Below are positions 31,301 to 41,944 of a stretch of 64,000 nucleotides of DNA, one piece after another (position 1 is the first letter of the stretch; every line of letters starts with the position of its first letter). Position numbers and translations under genes: made by a program. The stretch lies in contig OZ251253.1 in assembly GCA_965240325.2 (NCBI GenBank), forward strand, positions 864,233-928,232. The letters run 5' to 3'. The notes under the pieces are model-generated. The model was not told the DNA's origin and ran no database searches. It saw only the letters and a list, made by a program, of their open reading frames with translations. Source of the DNA: Rebecca billardiae RCC1528 (Eukaryota > Haptophyta).

Positions 31301-34300
31301 GGCCGCGTGTGCGCGCTCGCGCGCAGCGCGCTCTCTCCTCGTCAGCGTGCGCACTGCTCGGTGGGCGTGCGGTCGTGCCCGAGGTGCAGCGCTTGCGTTG
31401 GGCGCGGCGGCGCGGGCGGGTGCGCACCGGGCGCCGCGTGCGGTATGCGTGCGCGGAGGCCCTCGTGCCCGCGCGACGGCGCGCGCGGTCGACCTGGCAT
31501 CGCGGGAAGAGGCATGGCTCCTGACGATGCAGTCTCGCTGCGAGGCGGCGGGCGCCGCCATCGTCCTGCTCTGCGCCTTTTTCCTTCCCGCGCATTTCGC
31601 GACGCTCCGTTTTGTTTTTGGTTTTCTTTCTCGCCGGCGCGGTCCGCTGTCCACGATGGCCGACCAGCCTTTCCGCACGGGCGCACGAGCACGTCGCCTC
31701 GCCGCAGCGACGGGCGCGGCAAGAGGGCGCGAGGGCGCGCTGCGCGGCGGGCACGCGGCGTGCAACGCGTATGCATCGTGTCCAGCTCACCGCGAGGTGG
31801 CTCGCACGCTGCCGTTGCGAAGGCGCGGCCGCGGCGACGGCTCGCGGTCGGCATTGCGCTCGCGTGATGCGGCCGCGCGTGAAGCGGGCCGGCGCGCGGC
31901 CGGCGCCCCACGGGCTGGCGGGGAGCGCCGGGTAACACCCACCTGGCCCGTGTCGCGCACGCGCGCGCGCGCGCTGCCCACCGCGCCGGCCAGGGGCGCG
32001 GTGGGAATGTTGCCACGCGCGGCGGCCCGGGGGACGGTCGGGACCGGCCGCCCGCCAGTCGCGCGCGCGCGCGCGCGCCCGGCGCGCGGCGCGCGAGCGG
32101 AGTGCGCGTGCGTGCGCGAATGGCCGATGGCGCTGCGCCCGCGCCACTGCGCGGGGCTGCGTGCGCGTACCCGCGCGCGGCCTGCTCCCCTGTGGACGGC
32201 GTGTGCACGCACGGCTCTGCATGCGACCGCCGTGGCGCGGCGCCCGCTGCCCGGGGACGGTGGCGACGGCGGGTGCGCGCCGGGCGCCGGGTGACGCGTC
32301 TTCGCTGCGGCGCGCGCCTCCTCGGCCCGTGCGCGACCGCGCGCGCCTGCCGCCGTTGCGCGAGCGGAGCGGCGAAGGCGCCCGCTCGCGCCCGGAGGCG
32401 ATGCCGCCATCGCCCATCGCTCTTCCGTACCGGGCTTGGCGGCGCTGACGAAACGAATCCGTGTGGTCGTCTGGGCTTCCTTTCCGCGGAGCAGCCAGCA
32501 TGGCTGCCGAGGCGGCGGTTGGCACGTTGCTTTTTGTCGTTGGCGCTCACGGCACGCTCACGGCCGCGCGGCGGCGTGCGGCGCGAGCGCGTGCTCGCAC
32601 AGTCGGCGAGTCGCGCGCTGCACCGCTGCTCGAGACAGCGAGTGCCACCGCCGCGCAGCAGCGTCGCATCAAAGAGCGCCGCAGCCAAGCGCGCGGCCCG
32701 CTGAGTGTAACGGCTTCCTGCCCGCCGCCGGCGCGCGCCGACTGCGAGCACGCAGGGCTCGGCGCGTGCGCGCCCTCCGGTGCCAGGCCGCGTCATGCGC
32801 ATCGTCTAGCCAAGCAGCCTTCGCCCGCGCCCTCGCCCGCCGCCGCCATTGTAAGTAATCTCAGTTGCCGTGCACCCTGCGCATTGCGTGCCGACCGGCG
32901 CGGTAGCTGCTGGCCACTGCCTTCCGGCCGGCGAGGTGCGATGAACCGCGGCGCAGCACGCGGGGGTCTAGCCGAGCGCGAGGCGTGGGAGCCCCCGGGC
33001 TGCCCGCACGAGGGCGCGTGCGGCGACCGCGAGCCAGGCTCGGGCTGTGGCTGCAGGACCGAGGCTAGTGCGTCCGGAGCCGTGCCGGCTGCGCCAAGCG
33101 CTCGCCGCATCGCGCCCCGTGCGGCTCAGCCGGGCCCGCCTGACCTCGGCGCAGCATGCGGCGCCGCGGCCGAGGTCGAGGCATGACGCCCAGCGGCTTG
33201 TCTGCGCGCGCCCGCACTGGCTGCCCGTGCGCCAGGCTCGGGCTGTCGCAGCAGTATCGACGCTGCGCCCGGGGCAGCGCGCGCGGCGGCCGTCGCCGGC
33301 TGTCCATCGCGCGCCCGCGCGGGCGCGACGGCAGCGCGTGGGGTGGGCAGCGAGCCAGCCGAGCGAGCGCAGCGCATGCTCGGTCGGCAGCGTGAGGCGC
33401 GAGCGCGTCGCGGCCGTGGCTGGCGCAACACACCAGCCAAGCCTGCCCCCGCCCCGCGCCCCCATCTCCCACCTCGTCCGAGCTGCTTCCAGTGCGCGCC
33501 ATCAGGGCCGCGAGCGGTCTACGCGCAGCTGCTGCATGCCGCTGGTCGCGCACGCGCCTCACGTCGAAGGCGCGGCCGCCCCTTACACGTGGCGATCGAG
33601 ACGAGCACACTCGAGCGCGGTCAGCGCGGGTCGGCAGTGGCGAGCAGCGGGAGAACAGTCTCTATGTTGAACGGCCGCGCACGCCGCCGGGCCGAGCTCT
33701 GCGCGCAGGCTTGGCAGCTGTTTATGCGTTGCTGACGGGCACCGCGCACTGCGCGGCGTCGTGCAAGCGACGGAAACGCGAGTGCATCCCCCCAGTACGC
33801 GCGCTCGACCGCTCGGCAGTGCACCCGCGCGGCCGCGCGCGGCCGGCAGCGTGTGCGTGGCAGCGCGGCCGAGCAAGGTTGGCTGGCAGTGCGCTCGCGC
33901 CACCGCGATGGCCGCGCGTGGGACGCGGCGAGCTGGCCGAGGCGCTCTGGGCGCACGCTTCGACGGCGCGTGGATCCTCTCGAGCACCACTGGGCCGCCG
34001 TGCGCGCGCACGCGACGCGCACGACAGCCGCCCTCCGGCGGACGGCGGGGATGAAGTGCGGCCATGCTGACCTTTGATGCCGGATTTCTCGCCGCCTGGA
34101 ATATCGCGGTTGGTTACCTTTTTCGCGCGACGTGACCGTTGGTCGCGGCGCCGCGCGATTCAGCATGGCCTCTCCCCACGCTGGGCGGACAAGACTGACG
34201 CCGATGGCTTCTGCCTTTCTGGCTGGCTCGGTGCTGTGGCGCCAAGCGTGGCGCAGCACGGCATGATTGTGTGCGGGCGATCTGACCACTTGGACGGCCG

Positions 34301-36200
34301 AGTCGGTTGGTGAACGGGCCACGCCCGCGAGGGCATCCCCGCGGGCAGCAAGGGTGGTCCAGTCAGGGCGGGAGCGCGGCCGCGCCGAGCGGCGCGTCAC
34401 GGCTGCCGATTGCGCGGCTCTTGCGCGGTGGGACGTGTGTGTGAGCCCCGCCGCGCACGCTCCTGCGGCACCGAGGCTGCCGCTCCGCGCCCGAGCAGAC
34501 CGCGCGGCGCGCGCGGCGGCGCCTGCCGGGTGCTGCTGCTGCTGGCTGGGCCGCGCCGGGGAGGCGGGCCGCGCGGCCGGGCGCTGCGGACGTGGAGCGC
34601 CGCAGCCGGCCCAGCGCCTCGCACCGGTCGATGCCGCCCCCGCCCCGGCCCCCCATCTTACCCTCCGTCAAGCCTGCGCCTGGTGGGCCGCGTAGTGAGC
34701 GCGGCAAGCAGCAGGGCCCTCATCATCGCGCGCGAGCGCCAGCTCATCTGCGCACGGCCGTCCCACTGCGGTGCGGCCGGGTGCGCGCGCGCCTCGCGTC
34801 GATGGAGCGGGCTCGGCTTGCCGCGGCGGCCGAGACGAGCAGTGTCGATGCACTGTCGAGCGCGACCATCGCGGCGGCGAGCAGCGGTTGTGGCTGGCGC
34901 AACACGCCGGGCCAGCCCGCCCCCGCCCCCGCCCCCCCATCCTCCACCTCGTCCGAGCTGCCTCTGGTGCGCGCCATCACGGCCGCGCTGCGCACGCTCG
35001 CGCACGCGCCTCGCTTCGAGGGAGCGGCCGTCCCTTGCCGTGGTGCGTGGCGGTCGAGACGAGCGCACACTCCGGCGCCCATGATCACCGCGGGTCGGCG
35101 GTGGCGAGCAGGAGTCGCGCAGCCTTCATTGTCAACAGCCGCGCGCGCGCCGCGGCCGAGCTCTGCGCGCAGACTTGGCAGCTGTTCACGCGTGGCTGGC
35201 GGGCACCACGCACTGCGCGGCGTCGTGCGTGCGAGTGGCGGAGACGCGAGTGCATCCCCCCAGCAAGCGCGCTCGGCCGCTCGGCCGTGCGCTCGCGCGG
35301 CCGCGCGCAGCCGGCAGCGTTTGCTTTCAGCGCGGGCCGAGCGAGCGGGCAGTGCGCTCGCGCCGGGGGCGCAGTCGCAAGGGCTACGGGTGGGGCGGTG
35401 CGAGCCGGAGGGGGTGCACCGAGCGCATGGTGCTCGGCGGCGCGTGGCCCCTCTCGCGCACCGCTGAGTCGCGCCGAGTCGGCGTGCGTGCGCGCCGGAC
35501 AGCACGACGTCCGCCTTGAGCCCTCGAGTCTTGAACGAGGGCCGCCATGCTGGCAGACCTAGGGCTGGTTTTTTTTTTGCGTGGGTCGTCGGGCGGTCCT
35601 TTTTTCCCTCGCGCTCCCGAATTCCGTCGCTTGTTCGCGAATCAGCATGGCAGCCCGAGTTCTCCGCGGGGTGGGTCTCGCTTTGCAGAAACGGCGGGAG
35701 GTGCCGGCGGGTCAGCAACGCGCGCACGCGCGTATGCGTGCTCCTCGTCCGCTACGCGCGCGTGCGCGCTCACTGCCTCGGCGCAGGCGTAGCTGCGCGC
35801 CGCGTGGCGGCTCGCGACCGCCGGGCGTCGCGGCTCGGGCCGCAGCGGCCTGGCAGGCGAGGCTCGCGCCGACGAGCAGCAGCCTGCGCACTGCGGTTTC
35901 GCGCGGGGTGCGTGCTGCGCGCTTGGACTGTCCTCTTGCCCGCGACTGCACGCACGCTCTGCGACGCGCATGCCGCTGCGGGGCGTGGCGGCTCTCCGAG
36001 GCTGCGTTGGGCGTCGGACGGCGGCGCGGCCGCGCGCCGGGGGCGACGCGCGCATGGCACCCCACCGCCGTCCGAGCGCCTCGCTCCGGTCGAAGCTGCC
36101 CCCGCCCCGCCCCCCCATCCCACTCTTCGTCCAGCCTGCGCCCGGTGCGCGTAGTGGGCGGCGACTGCCGGTCAGTGCCGCTGCGCGGTGAGTAGCAGTG
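28310..36200. repeat. mosaic of diverged dispersed repeats, no recognisable gene
   Basis: About 8 kb is built from partly copied segments. A roughly 400-bp unit recurs at about 28,480-28,890, 29,930-30,310 and 35,745-36,140 in the same orientation; shared landmarks are GGGCGTCGCGGCTCGGGC, TGCACGCACGCTCTG and GCGTCGGACGGCGGCGCGGC. A roughly 270-bp unit recurs at about 30,320-30,590 and 34,680-34,960. Another occurs at about 33,590-33,860 and 35,050-35,330. Segments at about 29,340-29,460 and 35,345-35,470, and at about 31,290-31,480 and 32,130-32,310, also correspond. A C-rich signature (GCCCCGGCCCCCCATC or close) ends many units. Open frames are long only because stops are rare at this GC content; none shows a protein family. 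Confidence 0.65.
29560..29735. repeat. tandem duplication of an 85-91-bp unit with A-runs
   Basis: Two direct copies, 29,560-29,650 and 29,651-29,735, each begin GTACGCCCAAAAAA and contain CACCACCAATCAAACAAGGC and ACTTCGCCAAAAC. They are much less GC-rich than their surroundings. No function is visible. Confidence 0.8.
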
Positions 36201-36307
36201 ACCTAGGCCCTGCTCCGAGTCATGAGTCAAGCCACTCAGCTGAGTCCCAGGACCTTACAATTACATTGTACATAGTACTGACGTACTCTGGCACTCGAAA
36301 AGCCGCA

Positions 36308-38341
36308 CACAGTAAAGAAATCGATTTTCGGCGTTACCGTAACCCGTCCGCACTTCCGCCCAGTGGGGATGCGCTGGAATTTTTTTCATGCCCCGTTCGC
36401 GGCACTTCGCGCCGCGCACAGTGGAGAAAGATCGGGCCGGAAGCCGTTTGAGCATGGTCGGTCGTGCGCACGCCCATTCGAATCGATGGCGCGCTCCGAG
36501 CGGCGGGCGTGCGCGCATGACTGCCGCGAGGGGGGCTGCGAGGCGTCGGCCGGCTTGCCAAGGCGGTTCCCCGGGGCGGCATCACCCTCGCCCGCCCCTC
36601 CTCGCCCACCCTCGCCCCACGGGCGGCCACACGTGACCTGTTAAGATGAGTTCACGGGAGCCGCACGGCACGCGCGCGGAGAGGCGAGGAAGTGGTGTTT
36701 CGCGGAAAAAACGCTCTATAGCATTGTGCTCAACCCATGTGGGCACCCGCTCCACAAGTTTGCGCGCCTTCAAACCGCACACAGCGGCCTGAGGAGCTCC
36801 CAGACTGAGTTTCGCTCTTGAAGCCTGGTTTTGGGCCATGTGGATGTAGCGCGGCGAGGATGCGCCGGGCGCGCGCCCGAGCTGCGTGCTGGCACTCGCC
36901 ATGACCCATAGGCATCGTCCGTCGCGAACGACCCGGCTCGCCTCGACCTCTCCGACCCGCCGGGCAGCCACGACCGAGCACGGCACGACAATGGCCAAAC
37001 CGGGAGGCTTCTCAGACCGCGTGGGATGGGCATAGGCGCGAGAGAGGGCGCCCAGCGCGCTCTTGAGATGCACAGGAGCACGCACTGATGCGTATGGAAC
37101 CATCCCATCACGATCGCCCCGACCTGGCGCGCCCTATCTGGCCAGTCAGGCTGCCCGCGCCGCCGCCGCCGCGCCATGCCGCCGCCGCGGGCGCCGCCGC
37201 ACCGTGGGCACATGGGTAAGTCCGTATTCAACAAATACAGAATTTCCGGTGCGGCCCTCTTTTGGGCGGCAAGGTCGGTCTGGTCGACACCTGCCGCGCG
37301 GCATGGGCCACGGCGCGGCGAGGTGGCGGCTGGCGCACCACGGCGTGGGCGGGATGGCTCGAGGACACCACCGCCCCGCCTCCCACGCCGCGCCGTGCGC
37401 GTGCGCCGTGCTCTCGTCGCGTACCGATTTTCCTGCGGCGAGCGACGTCCAACAGCGCGACCATGCCATCGGCATCGCGCGACGAGGTGCGTTCAGCTCG
37501 GCGATTTGTCGTATTCGTTGAATACATGCGGGTACGAATCGGCCGCAAGATGGCCTCGACGTACACGTCGAGAGCCACGCGCGCGGTGTGGAGTGGCACG
37601 CGACGCGGAGAGGGCGGGTGCGGTGCCGCGGGCGCGCGACTGGTCTAGAACATCCCAATGAAGCGCGGGACGGCGCTGCGCGCCTGTGCTCGCCGCCGTC
37701 TCCTTGCAGTCGAAAATATCTGTGCACCCTTCTGTCTGGCTAGTCGACCGGCCGGCACGCGGCACGCGAGCAGTGCGTGTGGGGAGGAGTGTGACATGGC
37801 AGGCTGTGGCGAGGTGGATGGCCGTGCAGGTCTACGCTAGGAAGGGCCGCTCCCGCGCTCGCGCGGTGCCTCGTGCACGCATCGTCGAGGACGAGCGTGT
37901 TTGAATGGCTCCGGAGAAGGCTTACGATCGCTCGTTGATGGGCAGCGCGCGACACGTGCACACGACGAAGGTGACGACCAGGCACTCCGGCGAGGGCGGC
38001 TGTGCTGGCAGCAGACTGCATTCGGAGTAAGATGCGCCATCTTACGCGCCGCTTCGCCTCGCTGCATCGCCGCACTGAGCAGCAGGGCTCCACGCTCACG
38101 AATGGCTCACCACGAGCTACGTGACCGGCCAGCCGCGTGCAACCCGGCGAGGCAGAGAGGGGCGGAGGGATGGGGAGGCTGGGTGGGATGTTGCAGTCCC
38201 ATGCCCGGGGCACTCGTCAGGCGCCTGCGCGGCCACCGTAGCGTCTTCTGTGCGCTCGTGCGGCCCGCGCGAGAATTTCCCCGAAAATCGGCTCGTGTCG
38301 GACGGGTTACGGTAACGATAATCCCGTTTTTGTTCACTGTG
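36308..38341. mobile_element. 2.03-kb element with 43-bp imperfect terminal inverted repeats
   Basis: The left end (36,308-36,350) and right end (38,299-38,341) are inverted copies of equal length. The outer six bases are CACAGT and the inner 19 bases (CGTTACCGTAACCCGTCCG) are identical; the bases between are diverged. The interior has no recognisable transposase, so this would be a non-autonomous or decayed DNA transposon. I see no target-site duplication next to the ends. It sits at the right edge of the dispersed-repeat mosaic. Two short self-complementary motifs (GTATTCAACAAATAC near 37,226 and GTATTCGTTGAATAC near 37,511) lie inside. Confidence 0.5.
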
Positions 38342-38400
38342 AATATATTCGCCTGAAATGAGCTGGGGTCACGCTGACAAGTTTTGCGAAAAAATGTCAC

Positions 38401-38403
<3 letters not shown>

Positions 38404-38458
<55 letters not shown>
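38404..38458. repeat. (TA)n microsatellite
   Basis: About 27 uninterrupted TA dinucleotides, just outside the right inverted repeat of the preceding putative element. Confidence 0.95.
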
Positions 38459-38459
<1 letters not shown>

Positions 38460-38950
38460 GACTGGAGATATACGACCTGTCGACCTCAATCTCGACGCGA
38501 TCTCGGCAACATTAGTAGGGGAGATACACGACCTCCAAGGTGATCTCGCTATTTGCAGCGCACCAGAATCGCACCGTCTAGATCACATTTTCGGGCAGTC
38601 TGAAATTGGCTAACAGGCGGCGGCCGGATTCCGTAGACCAATTCTATGATTTAAAGACACAGGCACGAGGGCGCAGCTCTCCTGATTCGTCTGTCGAAGT
38701 ACTGAATGGAGTTAATGGAGGATGTCGGAGCGCGTTGGCCGCGGGTGAGGGAGTCGTCGTAACCGATGCTGATCACACGGTCACTGAGGTAGTAGGCGCC
38801 CGGGGATGCCGCTGTTTTGCAGTCGTCGTCGGCCTTGGTCATCATGTAGTTGCCCGTGTCGTCGTCGTCCGAGGCTGTTCAAGTTGATGCCGTAGTGCAG
38901 GTAGTGGATGTGGTCGCCCGGGCCGGTGTGCGCGGCCTAGTGGCCTTGCC
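38459..38950. other. non-coding stretch
   Basis: Lower GC than average. No gene, RNA or repeat is recognised. Confidence 0.4.
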
Positions 38951-38959
38951 GAGTTGAGG

Positions 38960-39080
38960 GAGTAGTCGCCCTTGCCGTTGAGGAAGTCGTCGTCCTTGCC
39001 GTTGAGGAAGTCGTCGCCCTGGCCGCAGAGGAAGTCGTCGCCCTTGCCGTTGAGGAAGTCGTCGTCCTGGCCGCTGAGGG
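38960..39080. repeat. 24-bp minisatellite
   Basis: About five tandem copies of a 24-bp unit with core CCGTTGAGGAAGTCGTCG. On the minus strand it would encode repeats such as FLNGKDDD or FLNGKGDD. An open minus-strand frame (39,133-39,363, no ATG) just upstream reads as ordinary low-complexity protein (SNYRLVLPPGAAAAGKRAA), so the repeat could be part of a spliced gene that I cannot assemble. Confidence 0.6.
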
Positions 39081-39363
39081 TGCCTGCGCTGCCCAACCGG
39101 GCGCGTCTGGCGCGCCAGCGCCGCGCGCGGCTCTACGCCAGCGACTGCGGCGCGGCGGCAGCCAGGTCACGGGGGGGGTCGCCGAGGGACGCGGTGCGAG
39201 CCTGCTTGGCCGGCTTGGCGTCGCTCCCGCCAGCGGAGGAGGGCCCATCCTCCTCCGCCGGCGTGGACGGCTCGGTCGCCGCGCGCTTGCCGGCTGCCGC
39301 GGCGCCGGGGGGCAGGACCAGGCGGTAGTTGGACTCCCCGAGCGCCGGCCTGGCCTGTTGCAC

Positions 39364-39609
39364 CTCGGGCGACCGTACACCCTGGAATTATAAGCCTAAT
39401 ATATAAACGAACTTAATAAATAACGGACTCCGCCGAAACAGTTATTATACAAACCGAGGAGTAGATATTACACATTTCGAGATTTCGGGCGGAGATTGTG
39501 TCACTCGGGAATGTAACGGTCGGAGCTCTGACCCCACTACGGCGGGCGGCGGCGCCGTCCGCGCTCGATGAGTGATAATGCCCCGCCATTGCGCCGCGCG
39601 CCTGACCGG
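39364..39609. other. AT-richer intergenic region
   Basis: This 3' flank of the coiled-coil gene has AATATATAAACG and TAATAAATAACGG stretches (39,398-39,430). It probably contains the polyadenylation zone. No gene is seen. Confidence 0.4.
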
Positions 39610-39622
39610 TCAGCCGCCGATC

Positions 39623-41944
39623 TCATAGCCAAGGATGAACATGTCGAGGACCTGTTCCATCGTGCTCGGCTCGGATGCGGGCGGGTCGCCGCCGCCCTCG
39701 CCGTGCGCGCGGCGTGCGTCCGACGGGGGCGTCGCGTGCGAGCCGCGCGCGCCGCCAGCGCCGTCTCCGACGGGCGGCTCGGCGCGGCCACGCGCGGCGG
39801 CGGCCGCGCGAGGCGCGTCGCCGCGCTGCCCGCCGGCCGGCGTGTCGATCGGCGGCGCGGCCGGCCGCCTGCCCGCGCTCGCGGGCCTCCGTGGCCGCCC
39901 GCTGGGCGTGCCAGACAAGGCGCAAGCCGGCCCCGACGCTCTTCTCCACCACCATCCTGTCGGCCTCCCGGAGCGCGTTGTGCGTCGCCTGGAGCGTGGC
40001 GAGCTGGCCGCGCGCGGCGGCGAGCTGCCCCTCGGACTCCTTCGCGCGCAGCGCGAGCGAGGTGCTGTCGGAGCGGTGCTTCTGGCTCTGCTCGCACTCC
40101 GCCGCGTACTTCTGCTCGAGCTCCTTCTTCGTCGCCTCGGCGGCGCGCAGCTTGGCCTCGAGCGCGCGCACCGCCTTCTCGTGCGCGCCCTGCAGCCGCT
40201 CGCGCGCCTCGCTCGCCGCCGTGCTCGCCTTGCGCTGCCCGTCCTCGGCGGCTTCGCGCCGTCGCTCGGCCTCCTTGGCGAGCTCGTCCTTCTCCTTCGC
40301 CTGGTCCAGGCTCGCCTTCCCGTCCTCCTTCGCCTTCTCCAGCTCGGACTGCACGTCATCGCGCTTCTTCTGCATCGCCGTCAGCTTCTTGGCCGTCTCC
40401 GCGCCTGCGCGCTCCGAGTCTGACGCGCGCTGCACGGCCTCGAGCTTGGCCTTGGCGGTGTGCTCGAGGTCGGTCTTGAGGCGCTTGATCTCGGCCTGCG
40501 CGCCCGTGAGCTCGTCAGCGCGCTCGTCCAGCTTGCGCTTGTGCGCCTGGATCTCCTCGAGCTGCTCCTTGCGCGCGCGCTCCGCCGCATCGAGCTTGGC
40601 GCGCATGGCCGCCAGCTGCTCGCGCGCATCTGCCGCCTCGGCTTTCGCAGTCTTGAGCACGGCATGGGCGCTCTCGAGGTCCTGCCACGCGCGGTCGAGC
40701 TGGGCCTCGAGCGCGCCGCGCGCGCGCTCCGCCTTGCGCAGCTCCGTGTCGCGCTCCTTGCCGTACGCCCGGCTCGACCCGAGCTCGTGCTGCGCGGCCG
40801 CGGCCTCCGCCTTGGCGCTGACGACGGCCTGCTGCCCCGCCTCCTGCGCCGCGCGCTGCCGCTCGGCGAGCTCGGCGCGCTCCTTGTCCGCGCCGGCGAG
40901 ACGGTCAAACGCGGCGCGCAGCTCGCGGTGCTTGGCCTGCTCGCTCTCGAACTGCGTCGTCAGCTGCTCGAGCTTCGAGCGCGCCTCGTCGCCCTTCGAG
41001 GCCGCGTCATCGAGCTTCTCAGTGAGCAGCGCGCGCTCGCGCGCATGCGCGTCGAGCAGCTGCTGCGCATGCGCCTTGGCGTCCTGCAGCCGCGCGTCGG
41101 CCTGGGCGCACTGCGTGGCGTGCGCGGCGCTCGCGTCGTCGGCGGATGCGCGCAGCGCGTCGACCTCGTCCTTCCGCTGCTGCAGCTGCGCGACCGACGC
41201 CTTGAGCTCGACGTCGAGCCGCTCGGCCGTCGCGCGCGCGGCTGCGAGCTCGTCCGCAACCGTCTTCATCGCCGCCTCGGCCTCCTCGATCCGCTTGGCC
41301 TGCTCGGCGCACTTGGCGTGCGCGTCGCGTGCCTCGGCGCGCGCGGAGTCGAGATCGCACGCCTGCGCCGCCGCCTTCTCGTCGAGCTTCTCGATCTCAG
41401 CCGCGCGGTCGCGCAGCTGCTCGTCGCGCGCGAGCCGCTCCGCGTCCGCGTCCGCCTTGTGCTTCTCGAGCGCATCCGCGCGCGCGCTCGCGTCGGCCGT
41501 CGCCGCGGCGAGCTCGCGCTTGGCCTCGGCCAGCGACGCCTCGCGCTTGCGCGCCTCCTCGGTCAGCTCGTCGATCTTCTCCTTTACCTTCGCGTTCAGC
41601 CGGTCCCACGCCCCGAGGTGCGCGGTGATGTGCCACCGGGCCTTCTCCGCGTTCTCCGTGCGCTCCTGCAGCGCGCCGGCCTGCTTCTCGAGGGCCTCGA
41701 CGCGCCGCCAGTCGATGGCGAGGGACGCGGACTGGGTGTCCTTGTTGAACTTGAGCTGCTTTTGGAGCAGCGCGCACTGATCCTCGAGCCGCCCGACGTG
41801 CGCCTCGGCCGACGCGAGGCGCTCCTTCGTGCGGCACGCCTCGTTGTGCGCCTCCGCGTGCAGGCGCTCAGCCTCGCACAGGCGGTACCACGCCTTCTTC
41901 GCGTCTGTGCTCGCCGGGTGGAGCTCAAAGAGGTCCGGAGTCAT
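39623..41944 (-). CDS. long coiled-coil protein
   Basis: The open frame has 773 codons, with ATG at 41,942-41,944. After a short non-coiled N-terminus (MTPDLFELHPASTDAKKAWY), nearly everything from about residue 20 to 660 is heptad-patterned, rich in Ala, Glu, Lys, Arg and Gln, and lacking Pro and Gly: a long dimeric coiled coil of golgin, SMC-arm or cytoskeletal type. No ATPase, motor or zinc domain is present. The family is not identifiable by composition alone. The last about 70 codons switch to an Arg-rich sequence, while the next frame over a shared stretch reads more naturally and ends MEQVLDMFILGYEIGG at 39,610. A frameshift or sequencing indel at about 39,860-39,960 is likely; I found no GT-AG intron that fixes it. 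Confidence 0.7.
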   Translation of the reverse strand: MTPDLFELHPASTDAKKAWYRLCEAERLHAEAHNEACRTKERLASAEAHVGRLEDQCALLQKQLKFNKDTQSASLAIDWRRVEALEKQAGALQERTENAEKARWHITAHLGAWDRLNAKVKEKIDELTEEARKREASLAEAKRELAAATADASARADALEKHKADADAERLARDEQLRDRAAEIEKLDEKAAAQACDLDSARAEARDAHAKCAEQAKRIEEAEAAMKTVADELAAARATAERLDVELKASVAQLQQRKDEVDALRASADDASAAHATQCAQADARLQDAKAHAQQLLDAHARERALLTEKLDDAASKGDEARSKLEQLTTQFESEQAKHRELRAAFDRLAGADKERAELAERQRAAQEAGQQAVVSAKAEAAAAQHELGSSRAYGKERDTELRKAERARGALEAQLDRAWQDLESAHAVLKTAKAEAADAREQLAAMRAKLDAAERARKEQLEEIQAHKRKLDERADELTGAQAEIKRLKTDLEHTAKAKLEAVQRASDSERAGAETAKKLTAMQKKRDDVQSELEKAKEDGKASLDQAKEKDELAKEAERRREAAEDGQRKASTAASEARERLQGAHEKAVRALEAKLRAAEATKKELEQKYAAECEQSQKHRSDSTSLALRAKESEGQLAAARGQLATLQATHNALREADRMVVEKSVGAGLRLVWHAQRAATEARERGQAAGRAADRHAGRRAARRRASRGRRRAWPRRAARRRRRWRRARLARDAPVGRTPRARRGRRRPARIRAEHDGTGPRHVHPWL

